NCBI RefSeq assembly: GCF_000010725.1
Contig: NC_013855.1
Coordinates: 372,001 to 436,000, forward strand
Length of the DNA stretch: 64,000 bases
Source of the DNA: Azospirillum sp. B510
GTDB taxonomy: Bacteria; Pseudomonadota; Alphaproteobacteria; Azospirillales; Azospirillaceae
Reading direction: 5' to 3'
The position numbers and the translations under genes are program-made. The stretch's first letter is position 1; the number at the start of each line of letters is the position of its first letter. Below the pieces are notes generated by a model. The model saw only the letters and a list, made by a program, of their open reading frames with translations. It had not been told where the DNA came from and ran no database searches. This document shows, in pieces, positions 34,498-42,793 of the stretch.

Positions 34498-35721
34498 CAG
34501 GGTCATCGCATTTGGCCGAGGATGGATCTTGCGAAGTCGTCGGACCATCCTGAGCGTTTTCGCTTTCGGCGGACGGAGATATCGCGCCGGGCCCGGTTCA
34601 GGATGTTGAGCGCGAGCTTGCGGAGGGTGGCGAGGTTTTCCGGCCCGTGCTCCTTGCGGTTGCGGGCGCGATCCTCGTCGAAGACGACGTCGAGCACCCA
34701 GTGCAATCCGTTTTCGATCGACCAATGGGCGCGGGCGGCCGCCAGATAGTCGGCCGCGCTGAGCGCGCGCGAGGCGATGTGGTAGTGCCGGGTCACGGTG
34801 GTCTTGCCGCGATGCTCGACTTTAGCCTCGATCAAGCCCAGACAGGCCATGCCGGGCGGCAGGACCGGTTCGCTGCTGGCCGATTTGGGCCCGCGCAGCC
34901 AATCCAGTTCGTGACAGACCCAGGCCCGCCGGGTCTCGATCCGGCCGTGATCGGCGTCGGTGGTCGTGGCACTCGCCAGCCCGGCGCACAGTTCCGGGTC
35001 GGTGAAGTACTCCTCGACCATGGCGAGCAGGGCGGGATGGTTGCCCTTCAGCCGCAGCAGGTAGTCGCCGCCGCGCTCCCGGATGAGGCGGGCGGTCTCC
35101 TCCTGACAATGGATGGCGTCGGCGGTGACCAGATGGCCCTGGAGGTCCAGGCACTCCAGCAGGGCACGGGCGGCCAGGATCTCGCTGTCGCCCTCGGCCA
35201 CTCGGTAGCTGTGCTGGCCCACCACCAGCCGTGTCGCCGAGGCGAACGCCGTCACCACAGCCAGCGGGTTGGACCGGGCCGCGTCATCGAAGGAGCGGCG
35301 CAGCGTCTTGCCGTCGATGGCGATCACCCCAGCCCCGGCCGTTCCAAGCCCCTCCAGGAAACGGCCAAAGCAGGCGGCAAAGGCCACCGGGTCCAACAGC
35401 CGGAAGATGCGCGAGAAGGTGTCGTGGCTCGGCACCCCGTTCTCCAGACGCAAAAACGACCGAAACAGCCCCTCGCGATCCACCGCGAAGTCGGCAAAGT
35501 CGGCACAGCTCTCCGCCCCGCACACCGTTGCCGTCAGCGCGATCGTCAGGATCTCCAGCAGGTCGTGCCGCTTGGCGTTGCCCGTGCGTGGGTCCGGCAA
35601 CGCATCGAACGCTTTCTCAAACCACGATTGCATCGGGGGCTCCAAAATCGGCGATAAAGCCCCTTACAGAATCCTTTTCTCTCACACACGCTACTCAATT
35701 TTTCCAAATGCGATTCCCCTG
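34498..35721 (-). mobile_element. Complete ISAs1-family insertion sequence
   Basis: A 1224-bp element. The left end CAGGGTCATCGCATTTGG (34498-34515) and the right end CCAAATGCGATTCCCCTG (35704-35721) are inverted repeats matching at 16 of 18 positions. Perfect 10-bp target duplications GCGGCAAGGC flank it at 34488-34497 and 35722-35731. It carries a single intact transposase gene on the minus strand. Intact ends, target duplication and open frame point to recent insertion. It sits between lldD and the divergent phosphatase gene. Confidence 0.92.
34503..35645 (-). CDS. ISAs1-family transposase
   Basis: A 380-residue DDE transposase, full length for the family. N-terminal DUF4338/H repeat-associated type region (LPDPRTGNAKRHDLLEILTI), first catalytic Asp in VIAIDGKTLRRSFD, second in LVTADAIHCQEE, and the Glu region in HWSIENGLHWVLDVVFDEDR. 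The stop codon lies inside the left inverted repeat. A second ATG 12 bases in (MQSWFEKAF) is an alternative start. Confidence 0.95.
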   Translation of the reverse strand: MEPPMQSWFEKAFDALPDPRTGNAKRHDLLEILTIALTATVCGAESCADFADFAVDREGLFRSFLRLENGVPSHDTFSRIFRLLDPVAFAACFGRFLEGLGTAGAGVIAIDGKTLRRSFDDAARSNPLAVVTAFASATRLVVGQHSYRVAEGDSEILAARALLECLDLQGHLVTADAIHCQEETARLIRERGGDYLLRLKGNHPALLAMVEEYFTDPELCAGLASATTTDADHGRIETRRAWVCHELDWLRGPKSASSEPVLPPGMACLGLIEAKVEHRGKTTVTRHYHIASRALSAADYLAAARAHWSIENGLHWVLDVVFDEDRARNRKEHGPENLATLRKLALNILNRARRDISVRRKRKRSGWSDDFARSILGQMR

Positions 35722-35865
35722 GCGGCAAGGCAGGGCTTCCCGGATGGTCCCTCCCGGATGGTCCTTGGTCGGCCCTGGGTTGCTGCCATGCCGATGGTTG
35801 GCCGGCGTGGCGCCGTGCTATCCACGGGACTTCGTCAGACCGACCAGAAAACCGTGGGGCTTTCC

Positions 35866-36549
35866 ATGCCGTTTCCTTTCCAGGCGCTCGTCTTCGATCT
35901 CGATGGAACGCTGATCGACAGCGCGCCCGACATGACCCGCGTGCTGAACCGCACCCTGGCCGAATTCGGCCGGCCCGCCCTGACCGAGGCGCAGGTGCGG
36001 ACCATGGTCGGCGACGGGTCGGCGATGCTGGTGCGCCAGGCCTTCGCCGCCACCGGCGCGCCGTTGGACGACGAGGCGATACAGCCCGTGCTGCATCATT
36101 ATCTCGACAGCTATTATGACGATTCCGAGCCGCCGGTGCTCTACGCCGATGTGGCGGAGACGCTGGCCGCGCTGGCGGATCGCGGGGTGCGGCTGGGGCT
36201 GTGCACCAACAAGCCGGAGCGGATCACCCGCAAGCTGCTCGGCATCCTCGGGCTGGAGCGGCTGTTCGGCGCCGTGGCCGGCGGCGACACGCTGCCGGTG
36301 AAGAAGCCGGACGGCCGCCATCTGACCTGGGTGCTGGACCAGCTGGGCGCCCCCGCCGCGCCGATGCGGGCGGCGATGATCGGCGACAACGGCAACGACG
36401 TGAAGGCGGCGCGGTCGGCCGGCGTTCCGGTGGTGGCGATGAGCTATGGCTATCCCCGCATGCCGGTGGAGGAGTTGGGCGCCGACCTCATCCTGGACCG
36501 CTTCGCCGATCTTCCGGACGGGCTGCGGCGGCTGGCGGCCGGCGGCTGA
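35866..36549 (+). CDS. gph: HAD-family phosphatase, phosphoglycolate phosphatase type
   Basis: A 227-residue haloacid-dehalogenase hydrolase. Motif I is VFDLDGTLIDS (residues 9-19), motif II is in LCTNKPERITR, the motif III Lys is in VKKPDGRHL, and motif IV is AAMIGDNGNDVKAA. The N-terminal cap and PDMTRVLNRTLAEFGRP resemble Gph, which hydrolyses 2-phosphoglycolate to glycolate. Its normal promoter region is about 130 bases, with the insertion sequence beyond it. Other HAD substrates are possible. Confidence 0.85.
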   Translation: MPFPFQALVFDLDGTLIDSAPDMTRVLNRTLAEFGRPALTEAQVRTMVGDGSAMLVRQAFAATGAPLDDEAIQPVLHHYLDSYYDDSEPPVLYADVAETLAALADRGVRLGLCTNKPERITRKLLGILGLERLFGAVAGGDTLPVKKPDGRHLTWVLDQLGAPAAPMRAAMIGDNGNDVKAARSAGVPVVAMSYGYPRMPVEELGADLILDRFADLPDGLRRLAAGG

Positions 36550-36721
36550 ACAGGGGCCGCCGGGATAGCGGGCGCCGGCGGTCGCATACGCCGGTACTAT
36601 CCTTTTGACCAGCGGACGCTATCCCTCGGGACCCGCGTGCCGGCGGGTTAAAACCCCTAAGCTTCTGGGGTCGATCGGGTGTTGCCGGGCGACGAAGACG
36701 CCGGTCCGGGGAGGACGCGCC

Positions 36722-37030
36722 ATGATGCGGGATTTGGCTCCGATGGTTGGTTTTCCGGCCTTCATCGCCATCATTCTGCTGCTGACGCTGGCCGTGGCCG
36801 ACCGGCACCACCGACAATCAAGAACCTGCCGGGTGAGGATCGGGCGGCGGCGCGCCCTGCCGCAGCCCCTCCAGCATCACGGCGGTCCCCGATGGGAAGG
36901 AACTCCACCATGGATTCCAGCATGGCTCGGGTCGTTCATATGGGCAAACTTGGCGGCCATGCGGCGCTTCTGGGGGGCGCGCTGCTGGAACTCGAGGGCC
37001 GGATCCTCTGGTCCTCGGCCTCGGGATTGA
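36722..37030 (+). CDS. Possible small membrane protein, doubtful extent
   Basis: An open frame starting with a strong ribosome site (GGGGAGGA 7 bases upstream). The first 32 residues contain a clear hydrophobic helix (MVGFPAFIAIILLLTLAVAD). The rest (to residue 102) is Arg/Trp-rich and overlaps a better frame from 36910, so it may be read-through of a shortened or frameshifted gene. Only the N-terminal part looks like protein. Confidence 0.3.
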   Translation: MMRDLAPMVGFPAFIAIILLLTLAVADRHHRQSRTCRVRIGRRRALPQPLQHHGGPRWEGTPPWIPAWLGSFIWANLAAMRRFWGARCWNSRAGSSGPRPRD

Positions 37031-37182
37031 CCGAGGCGCTGGTGCGCGCCGGCATCGCGTCGTCCAGCCTGATCATCGACACCCGGTCTCCCGCCGGGGC
37101 GGGGTTCGGTGGTGTCGTTGGCGGTACGGTCAGGGAGCCTGCGGCGCGGTTCCGGTCCGACGCTCGGCCGCTGGCGGCGTGA
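36910..37182 (+). CDS. Hypothetical protein of 90 residues
   Basis: Not recognised. GGAAGGA lies 8 bases before the ATG, and the codons have the strong GC bias at third positions seen in neighbouring genes. The middle (MGKLGGHAALLGGALLELEG, LTEALVRAGIASSSLIIDT) is mildly hydrophobic without a clear signal peptide. The last 53 bases overlap the 3' end of the convergent DUF3108 gene. Confidence 0.45.
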   Translation: MDSSMARVVHMGKLGGHAALLGGALLELEGRILWSSASGLTEALVRAGIASSSLIIDTRSPAGAGFGGVVGGTVREPAARFRSDARPLAA

Positions 37183-38005
37183 TCCCCGTCAGGTGAACCA
37201 CCACGCTGCCGAGATCGCTGTCGGTTTCCAGCCGCACCGGCAAAGGCGGATAGCCGGTGGCGACCGGCGCCAGCCACAGCTCGACCGGCGGTCGATCCGC
37301 CGGATTGCCGCGCTGCATGAAGCGGCCGGACGATGAGCGGGCATAGCCGGCCACCGGCTTGTAGGTCACCCGGCATTGCTGGGCTATTCCCGAGAAGATC
37401 GAGTTGCGCGACGGGTTGACGATCCGCGGCCCGACATCGGCGAACACCATGTCATAGCGGCGGCGGCCATCGAACACCGGCAGCGACTGGGTGCAGCTCT
37501 GGCGGGTCCCGACCGTGAACAGCAGGTCGAGCACCGCCGTCAGCGGGTCCAGCGTGTCGCGTTGCAGGGCCGGAGGTACCGGCTCGCGGTCGTCGGCTTC
37601 GGGCGGTGGCGTGACGGTGGCGGTGACGTCGCCTTGCGTCCCGTAGGTCAGGGTGACGTTGCGCGGCTCGCCGCGCAGCTGGCTGGTCTGGCTATGGCTG
37701 GTCGGCCGCAGATCACCACCCTGAATATGGCCGTCGCTCTGGGAGTCCGTGCGCCAGTCGAACAGCCGGCCGATGGTGCCGCCGGTCACCGCCGACACCG
37801 CGATGCGGTAGCGGTCGCCGGCGACATCCAGCGTCGCGACGACATCCAGCGCGGTCACGCCGCCGACGAAGACCCGGTAGGTCGCCCTGACCGGCTCCGC
37901 GATCGCGCTGGCCGTGGCGGTGGGAAGCAGGGGAAGGGACAGTCCGGCCGCAACCAGGGCTGTCCGGACGCGGTGGGGGAGGCGGCGGGGGCTTGGCTGG
38001 GGCAC
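37130..38005 (-). CDS. DUF3108-domain exported protein
   Basis: A 291-residue protein with a signal peptide (VRTALVAAGLSLPLLPTATA, cleavage near ASA) and a DUF3108 domain (about 40-280). Family-like features include YRVFVGGVTALDVVATLDV at the start of the mature part, QRDTLDPLTAVLDLLF and the closing PVRLETDSDLGSVVVHL. DUF3108 proteins are periplasmic or outer-membrane associated, role unknown. The GTG at 38005 is preferred because GCAGGAG lies upstream and it places the signal peptide properly. Confidence 0.82.
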   Translation of the reverse strand: MPQPSPRRLPHRVRTALVAAGLSLPLLPTATASAIAEPVRATYRVFVGGVTALDVVATLDVAGDRYRIAVSAVTGGTIGRLFDWRTDSQSDGHIQGGDLRPTSHSQTSQLRGEPRNVTLTYGTQGDVTATVTPPPEADDREPVPPALQRDTLDPLTAVLDLLFTVGTRQSCTQSLPVFDGRRRYDMVFADVGPRIVNPSRNSIFSGIAQQCRVTYKPVAGYARSSSGRFMQRGNPADRPPVELWLAPVATGYPPLPVRLETDSDLGSVVVHLTGITPPAAERRTGTAPQAP

Positions 38006-38060
38006 GGGTCCGGGGCTCCTGCGATCGGCGAGTTTTTTAAGATAGGGATGAATCTGATGC

Positions 38061-38089
38061 TTGACACCCGGCGGGTAAGGCCGTAGAAA
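38061..38089 (+). promoter_or_regulatory. Promoter candidate for tRNA-Val
   Basis: TTGACA at 38061-38066, a 17-base spacer and TAGAAA at 38084-38089. The tRNA begins about 100 bases beyond the predicted transcript start. Box quality and spacing are good, and no other plus-strand gene lies between. Confidence 0.5.
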
Positions 38090-38195
38090 CCCGCCCACCG
38101 CAGCGGCGGGGCCGACGAAAGACGGTCGCGACGCTCCCGGAACGGTGGATCGGAATGATCCGGTGAGCCGATCCGGGGCAAGAGTTTCAGGGTTC

Positions 38196-38270
38196 GGGCG
38201 CGTAGCTCAGCGGGAGAGCATTCGCTTCACACGCGAAGGGTCACAGGTTCAATCCCTGTCGCGCCCACCA
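38196..38270 (+). tRNA. tRNA-Val (anticodon CAC)
   Basis: Acceptor stem GGGCGCG pairs with CGCGCCC. The D arm is GCTC-AGCGGGA-GAGC, the anticodon stem TTCGC/GCGAA holds the loop TTCACAC with anticodon CAC, and the T arm ACAGG-TTCAATC-CCTGT is canonical. CCA is encoded. It reads GUG codons. Confidence 0.97.
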
Positions 38271-38274
38271 TCAC

Positions 38275-38308
38275 AAAAAGGCTCCAGGCAATCGCCCGGA
38301 GCCTTTTT
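38275..38308 (+). terminator. Rho-independent terminator after tRNA-Val
   Basis: Perfect 11-base arms AAAAAGGCTCC and GGAGCCTTTTT with a 12-base loop, starting 5 bases after the tRNA CCA end, with a T-run at the 3' side. Confidence 0.9.
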
Positions 38309-38478
38309 CGTTATCCGGCCTCGCTCGTCGCCCGCATGAACCACACAAGAAACATGCAATATTCGGGGCCTGAATGATCGGGGAATCCGCGGTCGATTGA
38401 CGCAGATCAGCCCTCTTCGCGCTGCGATGCGGTAGACAGGCGGGCATCCTTGTCACCCGCTTCGGAAAGCCCAACCAG

Positions 38479-38643
38479 ATGGACGATACCCGTATCGCTT
38501 TGCTCTCCCTCGGCCTGCTGGTCGCGGTCCTCGCCGTCATCATCGGCTCCGTGATCCTCGTCCCTTCCTTCACCGCGCTGCTCGCCACGCTGCTGGCCTG
38601 GGCCAATCTGGCCTATCTGATCGGCATCACCCTCAAGCGCTGA
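38479..38643 (+). CDS. Small membrane protein of 54 residues
   Basis: A short gene with strong third-position GC bias. Two hydrophobic helices: LLSLGLLVAVLAVIIGSVIL (about 9-28) and a second at about 31-50 (TALLATLLAWANLAYLIGIT), ending LKR. It looks like a two-helix inner-membrane protein with short charged ends. Purine-rich GGAAAG lies about 10 bases before the ATG. No family was recognised. Confidence 0.6.
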   Translation: MDDTRIALLSLGLLVAVLAVIIGSVILVPSFTALLATLLAWANLAYLIGITLKR

Positions 38644-38795
38644 GAGGTGCCCGCGGCGGAAACGGGGCGGCCGTCTCCGTCGCGGAAGCCGGACAGGAAG
38701 TATGGGCAACAGTCTGTCGTGCTGAAAGCTTTTCTGGACAGGAACGGTCCGGCGCGTTATCCAGCGCCCGTTTCCGCAGCGTAAGGACCGACGCC

Positions 38796-39692
38796 ATGAC
38801 GCCGCCCACCGTCCAGTTCTCCAGTATGCCGATCCACAGTCCGCTGCCGGTGCTGAGAAGCGTGGACGACCTGCGGGCCCAGGTCTCCGCCTGGCGGCGG
38901 GACGGGCTGACCGTCGCCCTGGTGCCGACCATGGGGGCGTTGCATGACGGGCATCTCGGCCTCGTCCGCCGCGCCCGCGAGCTGGCCGACCGGGTGGTCG
39001 CCAGCGTCTTCGTCAATCCGACCCAGTTCGCCCCCCACGAGGATTTCGACCGTTACCCGCGCGACGAGGCCGGCGATTCCGCCAAGCTGGCCTCGGCCGG
39101 CTGCCATGCGCTCTATGCCCCGACGGTGCGCGCCATGTATCCGGAGGGGTTCGCCACCGCCATTTCGGTCGGCGGCCCGGCGGAGGGGCTGTGCGGCAGC
39201 TTCCGGCCGCACATGTTCGGTGGCGTGGCGCTGGTGGTGACCAAGCTGTTCCTTCAGGCCCTGCCCGACGTCGCGGTGTTCGGCGAGAAGGATTACCAGC
39301 AACTGATGGTGATCCGCCGCTTCACCCGCGACCTCGACATTCCCGTCCGTGTCGAGGGGCTGCCGACGGTGCGCGAGGCCGACGGGCTGGCCATGTCGTC
39401 ACGCAACGCCTATCTCAGCGCCGACGAGCGCGCCCGCGCGCCGGAACTGAACCGGGCGCTGACCGCGGCGGCGGCGGCGCTGGCCGAAGGGGCGGAGGTC
39501 GATGGCGCCTTGACCGGCATCCGCGGCCGGATCGCCGAAGCCGGGTTCGGCACCATCGATTATGTCGAGCTGCGCGACGCCGAAACGCTGGAACCGGTGA
39601 CCAGTGTCGTCCGCCCCGCGCGGCTGCTGGCGGCGGCCTGGATGGGCAAGGCCCGGCTGATCGACAATGTGCCGGTGATCCCCGCACCCTGA
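38796..39692 (+). CDS. panC: Pantoate--beta-alanine ligase
   Basis: A 298-residue enzyme joining pantoate and beta-alanine with ATP in the last step of pantothenate synthesis. The ATP-binding HIGH-like site is in VPTMGALHDGHLGLV, followed by VASVFVNPTQFAPHEDFDRY, VVTKLFLQALPDVAVFGEKD (family FGxKDxQQ) and MSSRNAYLS of the KMSKS-like loop. Length fits. AAGGA lies 8 bases before the ATG; an ATG ten codons in is an alternative. panB and panD are not in the window, but a ketopantoate reductase-like gene lies at 52951-53979. Confidence 0.95.
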   Translation: MTPPTVQFSSMPIHSPLPVLRSVDDLRAQVSAWRRDGLTVALVPTMGALHDGHLGLVRRARELADRVVASVFVNPTQFAPHEDFDRYPRDEAGDSAKLASAGCHALYAPTVRAMYPEGFATAISVGGPAEGLCGSFRPHMFGGVALVVTKLFLQALPDVAVFGEKDYQQLMVIRRFTRDLDIPVRVEGLPTVREADGLAMSSRNAYLSADERARAPELNRALTAAAAALAEGAEVDGALTGIRGRIAEAGFGTIDYVELRDAETLEPVTSVVRPARLLAAAWMGKARLIDNVPVIPAP

Positions 39693-39806
39693 GCATGGGC
39701 GGAATGCCGATGGCCGCCCCGTTCGGCATTTGACCGGCATTTGTTGCGTGCCTAGCATGATTGCCACGGGTATGCAGACCCCCGTTTCGGGGGCGGAAAG
39801 GCGGAC

Positions 39807-40259
39807 TTGCGGCTTGTTCGTCGAAACCGGCAGGGGGAAACGATTTCCCTGATGCCGTTGGTTCTGACCGGCCTTCTGCTGGCGCTGGCGGCGTTGGGCG
39901 CCGGCGGCGCGGTGATCGCCAGCCGTGGCCGTTCGCCGGCGTCGCAGGCCCAGGGCCCCGACAAGAAATACGCGGCATTGCCGATGATGACCTTCACCTT
40001 GGGCGGCAGCGATGCCCGGCTGGTGGATGTCAAGGTCCTGCTGGAGATCGACCCGACGGTCGACGGCAAGGTGGCCGAGCCTTATGTTCCCCGCATCACC
40101 GACCGCCTGTCCGACCAGATGCGCCAGCTCGACCCGCAGCAGCTGACCGGCGCCGACGGCGCCAAGCTGATGAAAAGCACCATCGCCGGGGTGCTCGACC
40201 GCGAATTGCGCGGCGTGCGGGTGCGGGAGATCCTGCTGGACCGGATGGTGGTCAGATAG
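39807..40259 (+). CDS. FliL-like flagellar basal-body-associated protein
   Basis: A 150-residue membrane protein: N-terminal basic stretch, one transmembrane helix (about 16-40, LMPLVLTGLLLALAALGAGG) and a periplasmic domain with DARLVDVKVLLEIDPTVDGK, RITDRLSDQMRQLDPQQL and the FliL-type end VREILLDRMVV. FliL supports stator function at the motor. The TTG start follows GGAAAGG closely; an ATG at 39852 would remove the basic N terminus. It lies alone, away from other flagellar genes in view. Confidence 0.78.
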   Translation: MRLVRRNRQGETISLMPLVLTGLLLALAALGAGGAVIASRGRSPASQAQGPDKKYAALPMMTFTLGGSDARLVDVKVLLEIDPTVDGKVAEPYVPRITDRLSDQMRQLDPQQLTGADGAKLMKSTIAGVLDRELRGVRVREILLDRMVVR

Positions 40260-40278
40260 GAAGGGAACGGACGAAGGT

Positions 40279-40308
40279 CCCGGACGTCACCCTTGTCGGA
40301 CGTCCGGG
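40279..40308. terminator. Hairpin between convergent fliL-like and oxlT genes
   Basis: Perfect 10-base arms CCCGGACGTC and GACGTCCGGG with a 10-base loop, in the 74 bases between two convergent genes. It can serve both strands. T-runs are weak. Confidence 0.6.
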
Positions 40309-40333
40309 GGAGTGGTCCGCCTGTCGAGCGGGC

Positions 40334-41641
40334 TCAGTCGGCCAGGCGGGTGGTCAGGCGCGGAGCGGCGCCGGTGGCCGCGGCGACGTAACGGCCGCGC
40401 AACGGCTTCAGCACGAACAGGGCGAGGAAGGCGGCCAGCGCGTTGACGATGGCGACGCTGTAGAAGACGGTCTGCCAGCTGCCGGTCGCATCCACCATCA
40501 GATTGCCGACGGGCACCAGCAGGGCGGCGACGCCCTTGGCGGTGTAGAGCAGGCCGGCGTTGGTGGCGGCGAAGCGCGAGCCGAAGGTGTCGCCGCAGCA
40601 GGCCGGGAACAGGCTGAAGATCTCGCCCCAGGCGAAGAACACCAGACCGGTGAGGATGACGAAGGCCACCGGATCGGCGCCATAGGCGCTCAGCGCCATC
40701 ACGCCCACCGCCTCGATGGTGAAGGCGATGAACATCGTGTTCTCGCGGCCGATATGGTCGGACACCCAGCCGAAGAAGGGACGGGTGATGCCGTTCATCA
40801 CCCGGTCGATCGACAGGGCGAAGGTCAGGGCCGGCAGCGTCAGCCCCAGGATGCTGACCGGGGTATCGATCAGCTTCATGTCGGTGGCGATGGGGCCGAG
40901 CTGCGCCGTCACCATCAGGCCGCCGGCGGCGACGATGGTGAACATGCCGTACATCAGCCAGAAGACCGGCGTGCGCAGCATCTCCTGCGGGGTGTAGTGG
41001 CGGCGCTGCGGGGCGCTGGCGCCGCGTGTCTGGCCATATCCCAGCTTGGGCGGGTCGGCCAGGAACCAGGCCAGCACCAGGATGACCAGCCCCTGGCCCA
41101 GGCCGAAGGTCATGAAGGTGGTCTCGAAGCCGGAGGTCTCGATCATGGTGGCGATCGGCACCACCGTCAGGGCGGAACCGGCGCCGAAGCCGGCGGCGGT
41201 CAGGCCGGCGGCCAGGCCGCGGCGGTCGGGGAACCATTTCAGCGCGTTGCCGACGCAGGTGCCATAGACGCCGCCGGCGCCGATGCCGCCGATCACCGCG
41301 GCGAGATAAAGGAGGGTCAGCGAATCCGCCACCGCGTTCAACGCCCAGGACAGGGCGCACAGCGCGCCGCCCACCAGCACGACGATGCGCGGCCCGAACT
41401 TGTCGACGAACCAGCCCTCCACCGGCACCAGCCAGGTTTCGGTGACGATGAAGATGGTAAAGGCCACCTGGATCGCGGTGCGGCCCCAGCCATGCTTGTC
41501 GTCGATCGGTTCGACGAACAGGGTCCAGCCATATTGCAGATTGGCGATCATCGACATGCAGACGATGCCGATGGCGAGCTGCATCCAACGTCCCCCCCAG
41601 GGTGCGACCTGGGCCGTGTTGCCGTGCGTGTCACGCACCAT
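40334..41641 (-). CDS. oxlT: OFA-family major facilitator (oxalate/formate antiporter type), copy 1
   Basis: A 435-residue 12-helix transporter of the oxalate/formate antiporter family. Features include MSMIANLQYGWTLFVEPI in helix 1, GGVYGTCVGNALKWFPDRRG, and the family motif NGITRPFFGWVSDHIGRE. The Arg in TRPFFGW and the Lys in LLYTAKG probably match the substrate-binding Arg272 and Lys355 of Oxalobacter OxlT. It is closely similar to the transporter at 51069-52373. Start at 41641 as the upstream extension has no transporter character. A TGGCATGCCA palindrome lies 144 bases upstream. Other carboxylates, such as pyruvate, remain possible substrates. Confidence 0.88.
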   Translation of the reverse strand: MVRDTHGNTAQVAPWGGRWMQLAIGIVCMSMIANLQYGWTLFVEPIDDKHGWGRTAIQVAFTIFIVTETWLVPVEGWFVDKFGPRIVVLVGGALCALSWALNAVADSLTLLYLAAVIGGIGAGGVYGTCVGNALKWFPDRRGLAAGLTAAGFGAGSALTVVPIATMIETSGFETTFMTFGLGQGLVILVLAWFLADPPKLGYGQTRGASAPQRRHYTPQEMLRTPVFWLMYGMFTIVAAGGLMVTAQLGPIATDMKLIDTPVSILGLTLPALTFALSIDRVMNGITRPFFGWVSDHIGRENTMFIAFTIEAVGVMALSAYGADPVAFVILTGLVFFAWGEIFSLFPACCGDTFGSRFAATNAGLLYTAKGVAALLVPVGNLMVDATGSWQTVFYSVAIVNALAAFLALFVLKPLRGRYVAAATGAAPRLTTRLAD

Positions 41642-41992
41642 GTTTTTTCCTCCCCGATTGCCACCGACATGGTCCGCCCGGACGTCCGGACCGATTGTTT
41701 GCGTGCGGTCCTTATGCTTTTGCTTCTGGCGTCCGGTCCGGAAAAACCGTGGGATGGCGGCTCCTGCCACCAACTTGGGGTTGCTGGCATGCCAAATGCC
41801 CCATGCCGGTCTTCACGATCATCAGTTTGACGGACTGTGTCAATACGAACTATCGGCGTCACGTCGATACGCATGCGGAATGTCCAGCGGGATCCCCATG
41901 ATTTCCGCATGTTGGAAAAATGTGGGGTGGACCGCTGGCTGGAGAGCGTTGATTTTGCAATGTCGAACGGGCTGAACCGGAGATCGTGGCCA
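41642..41992. other. 350-base divergent intergenic region oxlT copy 1 / thiE
   Basis: No gene seen. It is poorer in GC than its neighbours and must hold the promoters of both genes. The perfect palindrome TGGCATGCCA lies at 41785-41794. No thiamine-riboswitch (THI box) pattern was found before thiE. Confidence 0.6.
41785..41794. promoter_or_regulatory. Palindromic operator candidate TGGCATGCCA upstream of oxlT copy 1
   Basis: A 10-bp perfect palindrome, a variant of the TGGTATACCA element repeated upstream of several genes between 49.5 and 52.8 kb. The outer TGG/CCA is kept, typical of FCD-class GntR operators. Confidence 0.5.
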
Positions 41993-42613
41993 ATGCCAGT
42001 GCCTTACCCGCCGCTGCTGGTCATCACCGACCGGCGGCAGGCCGACCAGCCGCTGCCCGAGTTGGTGGAACGCTTGTTTCTGGCTGGCGTGCGCTGGCTG
42101 TCGCTGCGCGACAAGGACTTGCCGGATGCGGAGCGGGTGGAGTTGGCACGCGCATTGATGGTGCTTGCCCGGCTCTGGGGCGCGTGCGTCACCCTGCATG
42201 GCGATCCCGCTCTGGCGGTGGCGGCGGGAGCCGACGGCGTGCATCTGACCTCCGGCGGTGATCCGGCGGCGGCGCGTGCGCTGCTGGGGGCGGGGGCATT
42301 GATCGGCCTGTCGCTTCACGACTCGGACGGGCCGGCGGCGCTGGAGCGGGTGGCCGGACAGGCCGATTACGTGACCCTTTCGCCGGTTTTCCCGTCGGGC
42401 AGCAAGCCCGGCTATGGCCCGTGCCTGGGCGAAGCGGGTTTGCGGCGCTGGACGGGGACGGGCGTGCCGGTGATCGGGCTGGGCGGCATCGACAATGCCG
42501 AGTCCGTCGTCGCCTGTCGGGCCGCCGGGGCGGCGGGGGTGGCGGTGATGGGGCTGGCGATGCGCGACGTGCCGGCGCTGGCGCCGCTGCTGGGTGCCCT
42601 GGGAGCGGAGTGA
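41993..42613 (+). CDS. thiE: Thiamine phosphate synthase family protein
   Basis: A 206-residue TIM barrel of the ThiE/TenI family. LLVITDRRQADQPLPELVER opens the barrel, WLSLRDKDLPDAER carries the pyrophosphate-binding RDK motif, then LHGDPALAVAAGADGVHLTS, ISLHD-like LIGLSLHDSDG, VTLSPVFPSGSKPGYGP and GVPVIGLGGIDN. ThiE joins the pyrimidine and thiazole moieties of thiamine. Isolated TenI-like members can have other roles, and no other thiamine gene is nearby. ATG at 41993 follows CCGGAG by 11 bases; an ATG at 41960 is possible. Confidence 0.85.
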   Translation: MPVPYPPLLVITDRRQADQPLPELVERLFLAGVRWLSLRDKDLPDAERVELARALMVLARLWGACVTLHGDPALAVAAGADGVHLTSGGDPAAARALLGAGALIGLSLHDSDGPAALERVAGQADYVTLSPVFPSGSKPGYGPCLGEAGLRRWTGTGVPVIGLGGIDNAESVVACRAAGAAGVAVMGLAMRDVPALAPLLGALGAE

Positions 42614-42699
42614 TGGCCGAAGCGGAGCGACGCCCGAACGGCGGCGTCAGGCGCGCATCATGCCGGCCGGCCTGGACATTTCACCGCCTTGCATGCATC

Positions 42700-42714
42700 T
42701 GGTATGTAGGATAC
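42700..42714. promoter_or_regulatory. Operator-like inverted repeat upstream of gntR
   Basis: TGGTATGTAGGATAC: GTAT and ATAC arms with a 5-base centre, preceded by CATC as at the oxlT copy 2 site (CATCTGGTATACCA). It lies about 80 bases before the GntR gene, a suitable place for autoregulation. Confidence 0.4.
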
Positions 42715-42793
42715 GAAAACGCCGCAGGTCCCAGGCCGGGATCCGACCGGGTGCGCCCCCCAACATCCGGCGAGACAAGAGGACATCGACTCC

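Noticed and set aside
39761..41830. Long plus-strand frame opposite oxlT copy 1, similar to the frame opposite oxlT copy 2 (50790-52448)
   Set aside because: Their mutual similarity simply mirrors the similarity of the two transporter genes on the other strand.
41642..41992. Thiamine-pyrophosphate riboswitch before thiE
   Set aside because: No THI-box-like conserved segments were found on the plus strand.
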